From NCBI GenBank assembly GCA_010279815.1, contig QEOQ01000378.1, forward strand, positions 478,164-542,163: a DNA stretch of 64,000 nucleotides, read 5' to 3'. This DNA comes from Brachionus plicatilis (lineage: Eukaryota; Rotifera; Eurotatoria; Ploima; Brachionidae). The notes beneath the pieces were generated by a model that was not told the DNA's origin, ran no database searches, and saw only the letters and a program-made list of their open reading frames with translations. Below, one piece after another: positions 60,465-64,000 of the stretch (position 1 is the stretch's first letter; the number at the start of each line of letters is the position of its first letter). The translations under genes and the position numbers were made by a program.

Positions 60465-61122
60465 CGTTAAAATTTGTAAAATCCAAAATTTTACGGGTAA
60501 ATTTTTGTTAAATATGCTAAAAAAATAAAAAAATTTAAAAAAAAATAAAATTCGTAACATAACTCTTTTATTTATTTAAAATTCAAAAATATCTAGTTAG
60601 TCTGAGATTTATCAACCAGGATAATACGTAAATATTAAAGTTCTGCTATAATTTGAATTAATATAAAAATTTAGTTTTAAAAAAATATTCTACATATTAA
60701 TTTTAAGGTGAAATCGCTTCCAAATTCACCAGATTTAAACCCCATAGAGATGGGATGAAATGAAAAATATCATCATCGAAAAAGAACCTAGAAATGATGA
60801 TGATGTTTTGAAACATATTTTTGAATTTCAAAATATTCTCACACCTGATAGATGCAAGAAATATATTAACCATTTAAAGAAAGTAAAATTCCAAATTTTA
60901 TATTATTAAGTATCATTAGCATATTAATTGTTTATATTAAAAAGGTAATTGAGATCATTATTCAAAAGATTGGTGATAAGTCAGGCTATAATTGCATTAA
61001 AAAATTTCAATAAATAAAAGTATTATATTACAAAATTTATTGATTTTTAGATTTCATTTTTTTTTAACCTTATTTAACTAAAATTTACCTGTAAAATTTT
61101 GGATTTTACAGATTTTTACGCA
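60465..61122. mobile_element. Tc1/mariner-type deletion derivative with TIRs
   Basis: Terminal repeats of about 65 bp. Left reads GTTAAAATTTGTAAAATCCA, then AAATTTTACGGGTAAATTTT. The right complement is CGTAAAAATCTGTAAAATCC, then AAAATTTTACAGGTAAATTT. A Tc1 C-terminal coding remnant lies inside, so this is an internally deleted copy. Confidence 0.72.
60715..60910 (+). pseudogene. Tc1/mariner transposase C-terminal fragment
   Basis: Reads LPNSPDLNPIEM in one frame and WDEMKNIIIEKEPRNDDDVL, then KHIFEFQ in the next. This is the SPDLNPIE-(x)-W block with the third acidic residue. A frameshift right after NPIEM disables it. Confidence 0.72.
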
Positions 61123-61327
61123 AAACATTGTAAAAAATTAAATTAAAAAAAAATTCCAGAAGTCTAAATCGCATTTTTTAACAAAATTTATGAAAAACAG
61201 CAAAATTGTAGATTTTTTTGGCATTATTGGAGTTAACATAATTTAACGTAAAAATTGGTAATTTTACTTCTATTTACGTAAAATTTATTTCATTTTTAAT
61301 ATAATTATTTTTTAATTAATTTAAGTA

Positions 61328-61385
61328 AATAAAGAGTAAATCAGTCTCTTGAGGCATGGGCACTAGCCTGTTGATTAACCTTGGT
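61328..61385 (-). repeat. Dispersed hairpin 3'-tail repeat, copy 4
   Basis: GTAAATCAGTCTC, GGGCACTAGCCTG, TTGATTAACC preceded by AAATAAA. Same family as the copies near 6.1, 8.7, 17.2 and 62.45 kb. Confidence 0.6.
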
Positions 61386-61399
61386 TGTCCTATAAGTAA

Positions 61400-61745
61400 C
61401 AATCAATCTTGGATTATTATTTTTCTTGTTTAAACTCATTCTCAGAAACTAACATCAAAAAAATACAAGTTATTCAAAATTCAGCAGTACGATCTATTTC
61501 TAGTCTAAAATATGATCCTCTCCAATATTAAACACCAAGAGGCTTTTAATAAACATACAATCTCAAATCAACTTTTGAGTGAGAGATATGTAAGGGCAGG
61601 ATTGAGTCATTCTAATCCATTGGTCGTCAGACTGGCGGAAGAATAAAGAGAAGGTTTTGAATCAGGATAGATCGAATATCCAACTCCGTTGTGTAATTGC
61701 TTCCTGGTAATTTCTTCTCTTTTTCCTGAACTATCAAATATCTTA
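61400..61745 (+). pseudogene. LINE RT downstream fragment
   Basis: Recognisable pieces are NIKKIQVIQNSAVRSISS-like, LSERYVRAGLSHSNPLVVRL and GFESG...IEYPTPLCNC, with stops and deletions. Homologous to 40.45-40.80 and 47.7-47.99 kb. Confidence 0.65.
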
Positions 61746-61984
61746 CCATGCCTTAACTCTGGTTATTTCAACATATCGTTTTAAATTTTTTTACGACTTT
61801 AATAATTTAAAAAAAGCTTTTAAAAGATTAAACATTGTTTTATTGTAAACCGGTTACAATTGGTAGCAGCGATAAAAAAGATGATATTTTTTATGGTACC
61901 TATTTCAAAAGATTACCTTGAAAAACTTAGTAAAAAACTTACAAGAGCTGGTACACTTAATAAAGACACAAAATGGGTCTTTTG

Positions 61985-62670
61985 AGGACTGCATATCAAA
62001 TTAACAAGTATTAAAATACGACATTTAAAATAACAATATCAAAATAACCAAAAAAAAAATAACAAGTTTCGAAACAACTAATTGAAAATAGCTTGTATCA
62101 AAAAAACATCACTTTTACATGTTGTTCAAAATAACCAATAAATTAAAATCAAATCAAAATAACATAATACTAATTAAAAATTACGAATGGAGAATTTGAC
62201 TCAATCTTTTAATTCTTTAACTCTTAATAAACTTTTATTACATTATCACAGAAAAAAGGAAAACTATTTTTTTAATGGTAGGAAAAAGAGCTCGAGCTCA
62301 AGCCTCTTAAAATTACTAATATTGAAAACTATTGAAAAGGAAAACAATTAATTCTTTCTTTCTTTTTTTAATTTTGTAAAATTCTTAAATTAAAATATTA
62401 AAAAATTTTATTTGTATTAAATAAATGAAGTGTTAATCAGTCGATTACGATAAGGGCACAAGTCTGTTGATTAACATTGAAATTGAATTTTTTTAAAAAA
62501 ACTGATTTGCTGATTCTATTGATTAGACTATTTACTTTTTTTATGTCATTTTAATAAAGATATTTTGATACTATTATTTTGATTAAATCATTTTGACACT
62601 TGTCATTTTAATGCAATGTTTTTTTAATCTTGTTATTTTGAAACAGTGTCAATTTGATACATTTATTTGG
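61985..62670. mobile_element. Element with CAAAATAAC/GTTATTTTG arrays
   Basis: Left array (61990-62175): AAATAACAATATCAAAATAA, TCAAAATAACCAATAAA, ATCAAAATAACATAATAC. Right array (62540-62665): inverted TTATTTTGATTAAATCATTT, TTGTTATTTTGAAACAG and related words. A hairpin-tail repeat (62422-62484, copy 5) lies inside, and a tiny frame reading MVGKRARAQAS ends near 62310. That is a weak member of the AT-hook-tail set. Confidence 0.55.
62422..62484 (-). repeat. Dispersed hairpin 3'-tail repeat, copy 5
   Basis: AAATGAAGTGTTAATCAGTC, AAGGGCACAAGTCTG, TTGATTAACATTG. Confidence 0.55.
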
Positions 62671-62808
62671 GAACAATTTCCTTACCTTCACTAATATATT
62701 TCCATATCTTCACTAATATATTTCCATCGTCACTAATAAAATAAAGCTCCACCAATAATATATAGCTCCATTATAGTTTATAGCTCCACTATATAATTTG
62801 GGGATCAT
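62671..62808. repeat. Short tandem-like phrases
   Basis: CTTCACTAATATATTTCCAT occurs twice in tandem and TATAGCTCCA several times. No coding sequence. Confidence 0.5.
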
Positions 62809-63213
62809 CTAATCAATTTTAAATATTTTGTCATAGCTGGGACAACTACACTTGCTGTGGCGGAAGTCTTGATTGTTGAGTGTGACGACTCGGCAAATGT
62901 TGATTCCACGGATGAAAACATCGAAGCTCTTCCAACTTGTCTTCTTCAGCTCGCTCTCATAGGTTGTAATATCGGCTGGTTGAAGCTCGTTCTTCTTTGA
63001 GAGACCATTGGCAATATAGTGCTTGTTACCTTTGCTGATGATGTTCTTGGCGAGCAGGATCCACTTCCCGGCACTGTCTAAAAGCGGTGTTGTATCAGCA
63101 GTTGGAGTTTGGACGAAGGCTTTGAGGTTGTCTTGATGGGCTATCGATGGGTCACGATCCGTACTCCAGGTATGAATAATCTCATCAGTTGACACTTGCG
63201 GAGTAAATCAAGT
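62809..63213 (-). CDS. Partial protein with SWIM-like CxC motif (probable MULE or host exon)
   Basis: A minus-strand open stretch with no ATG near its start, markedly GC-richer than its flanks. It reads DNLKAFVQTPTADTTPLLD, then KWILLAKNIISKGNKHYIAN, a helical part, and RVVTLNNQDFRHSKCSCPSY ending DKIFKID. The V...F.C.C.x.Y pattern is the first half of a SWIM zinc finger; the second half (CxH) is absent before the stop. SWIM fingers occur in MULE transposases and some host regulators. The frame opens just after CCGCAAG, which could be a splice acceptor, so it may be one exon of a gene that extends off the plot. Confidence 0.5.
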
Positions 63214-63466
63214 AAAAAAAATCAAAGCTTACATTTCACGAAGACCATTAAAAGCAACTAAAAGACCGAAGTTTTTTTCATCGTAATTCTCAGAATTGGT
63301 TAGTGATGACGAATTTATTTAGATGAGGTTTAATTAATTAGAGTAAACTTCGAAATATATTAGGTTCCATTTAATTTATTAGTGTAGATTTATATAATTA
63401 TACTCAAAAGGAAATTTATTAGATGAAGAATAGATATTAATTAGATGACGAATTGGATATATATTA
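63214..63466. other. Intergenic with GATGA and ATTAGAT words
   Basis: AT-rich with repeated TTAGATGA, AATTAGAT and ATTTATTAGTG words (63300-63470), suggesting another motif array. No gene. Confidence 0.3.
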
Positions 63467-63751
63467 GTGAAGGTAGAAAATGATAGCCCATTTATTTTAA
63501 TAACTGGTATTTTGATAATTTACCCTTTTGAGAATGAATTCCAGAAATTAGATGACGACAGCGGATTGGTAAGCTGCACAGAAGCCGAACAAATGGAATG
63601 GCTTCAATTTGTTCAAAATTCAGGAAAACTTAAGAAGTTGCTTATAGAGCTACTTTTCAAAAGAGCTGAGCTATTAGCCATTATCAAAAAGATGAAAATA
63701 AAAGAAGATAATTTTAGGAATATAAATCAATCAAAGAAAAGTGAAGAATGA
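63467..63751 (+). pseudogene. Short ORF joined to a LINE-like tail
   Basis: An open stretch without an early ATG (the first in-frame ATG is at 63593) reads PFENEFQKLDDDSGLVSCTE, then QMEWLQFVQNSGKLKKLLIE and a Lys-rich helix. It is followed within 80 bp by a copy of the LINE 3' tail (TTAGCTGGGTACAGATAAAC and AAAT units, about 63810-63860). It may be the end of a LINE- or SINE-like transcript, or an exon of an unknown gene. Confidence 0.35.
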
Positions 63752-63804
63752 GCAAAAAGTACCCTTCAAGAAATAGCCACTTCATCGAAAACTTTAATAC
63801 ATGA

Positions 63805-63865
63805 GGATGTATTAGCTGGGTACAGATAAACAAATAAATAAAAAAATAAATAAATTTGTACAAGA
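63805..63865 (+). repeat. LINE-like 3' tail
   Basis: TTAGCTGGGTACAGATAAAC then AAATAAAT units. Same terminus as near 40.97 (+), 27.31 (-) and 5.75 kb (-). Confidence 0.6.
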
Positions 63866-64000
63866 AGAGGTGATTTAGAAAAAATGAGCTTTAATTAGAT
63901 ACCTAATTTAAGCATAAATATTTTTAATTTAACGATAATTTTATTGTAGTAATAATATTTTTATATTCTACAGTTTGATTCTAACTTTTTGTGACATACT
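63866..64000. other. Window end, nothing recognisable
   Basis: AT-rich, no signal. Confidence 0.3.

Noticed and set aside
1..64000. CRISPR arrays, operons, bacterial promoters or ribosome binding sites
   Set aside because: Spliceosomal introns, animal protein families and transposon content show a eukaryotic genome. The short-word arrays have irregular spacing and no spacers.

Overview
This is an AT-rich animal nuclear contig with one assembly gap (Ns at 16163-16809). It has few genes and very many decayed mobile elements. Bilaterian protein families, short introns where they can be read (47, 65, 110 and 113 bp, plus one of 1192 bp enlarged by a transposon), RNA-binding genes richer in GC than their surroundings, and fast-evolving leucine-rich 7TM receptors suggest a small-genome invertebrate. 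A monogonont rotifer is my best guess, but that is inference.

Genes. Five paralogous hnRNP A/B-type two-RRM proteins lie at 352 (+), 9405 (+), 14749 (+), 18939 (-) and 32540 (+). The 9405 and 18939 genes are a near-identical inverted duplicate. The 14749 and 32540 genes share a late intron carrying a conserved hairpin. Other genes are WDR12 (6638-9089, final WD repeat in a second exon), an unrecognised nuclease-like-fold candidate with a frameshift (3635-4418), an unrecognised helical protein (23827-25413), a small two-exon death-domain protein (29419-29930), a three-finger Ly6-type protein (58465-58871), and two LRR-7TM receptors facing each other across 10 kb (43037-45322 + and 55803-58097 -). 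The receptors' last ~140 codons look homogenised by gene conversion.

Mobile elements. Non-LTR retrotransposon pieces include one long CR1/L2/Jockey-like reverse transcriptase (about 21.2-22.8 kb), several shorter pieces, and two recurring 3' tails. MULE transposase pieces cover most parts of such a protein: FLYWCH finger, core C-terminus, SWIM finger and AT-hook tail. There are also Tc1/mariner pieces, a Merlin/IS1595-like zinc-finger fragment, an integrase-type CXC finger, and two hAT-like miniature elements with 8-bp target duplications.

The most unusual theme is a set of non-autonomous elements with one architecture. Each has inverted arrays of a short motif peculiar to that element at its ends, and many have a tiny internal ORF ending in a basic AT-hook-like tail (13.0-14.0, 17.6-18.2, 46.2-46.5, 49.7-50.4 kb; weaker at 62.0-62.7 kb). 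Because the SWIM remnant at 28.4-28.7 kb ends in the same kind of tail, I read them as MULE derivatives that kept the DNA-binding tail.
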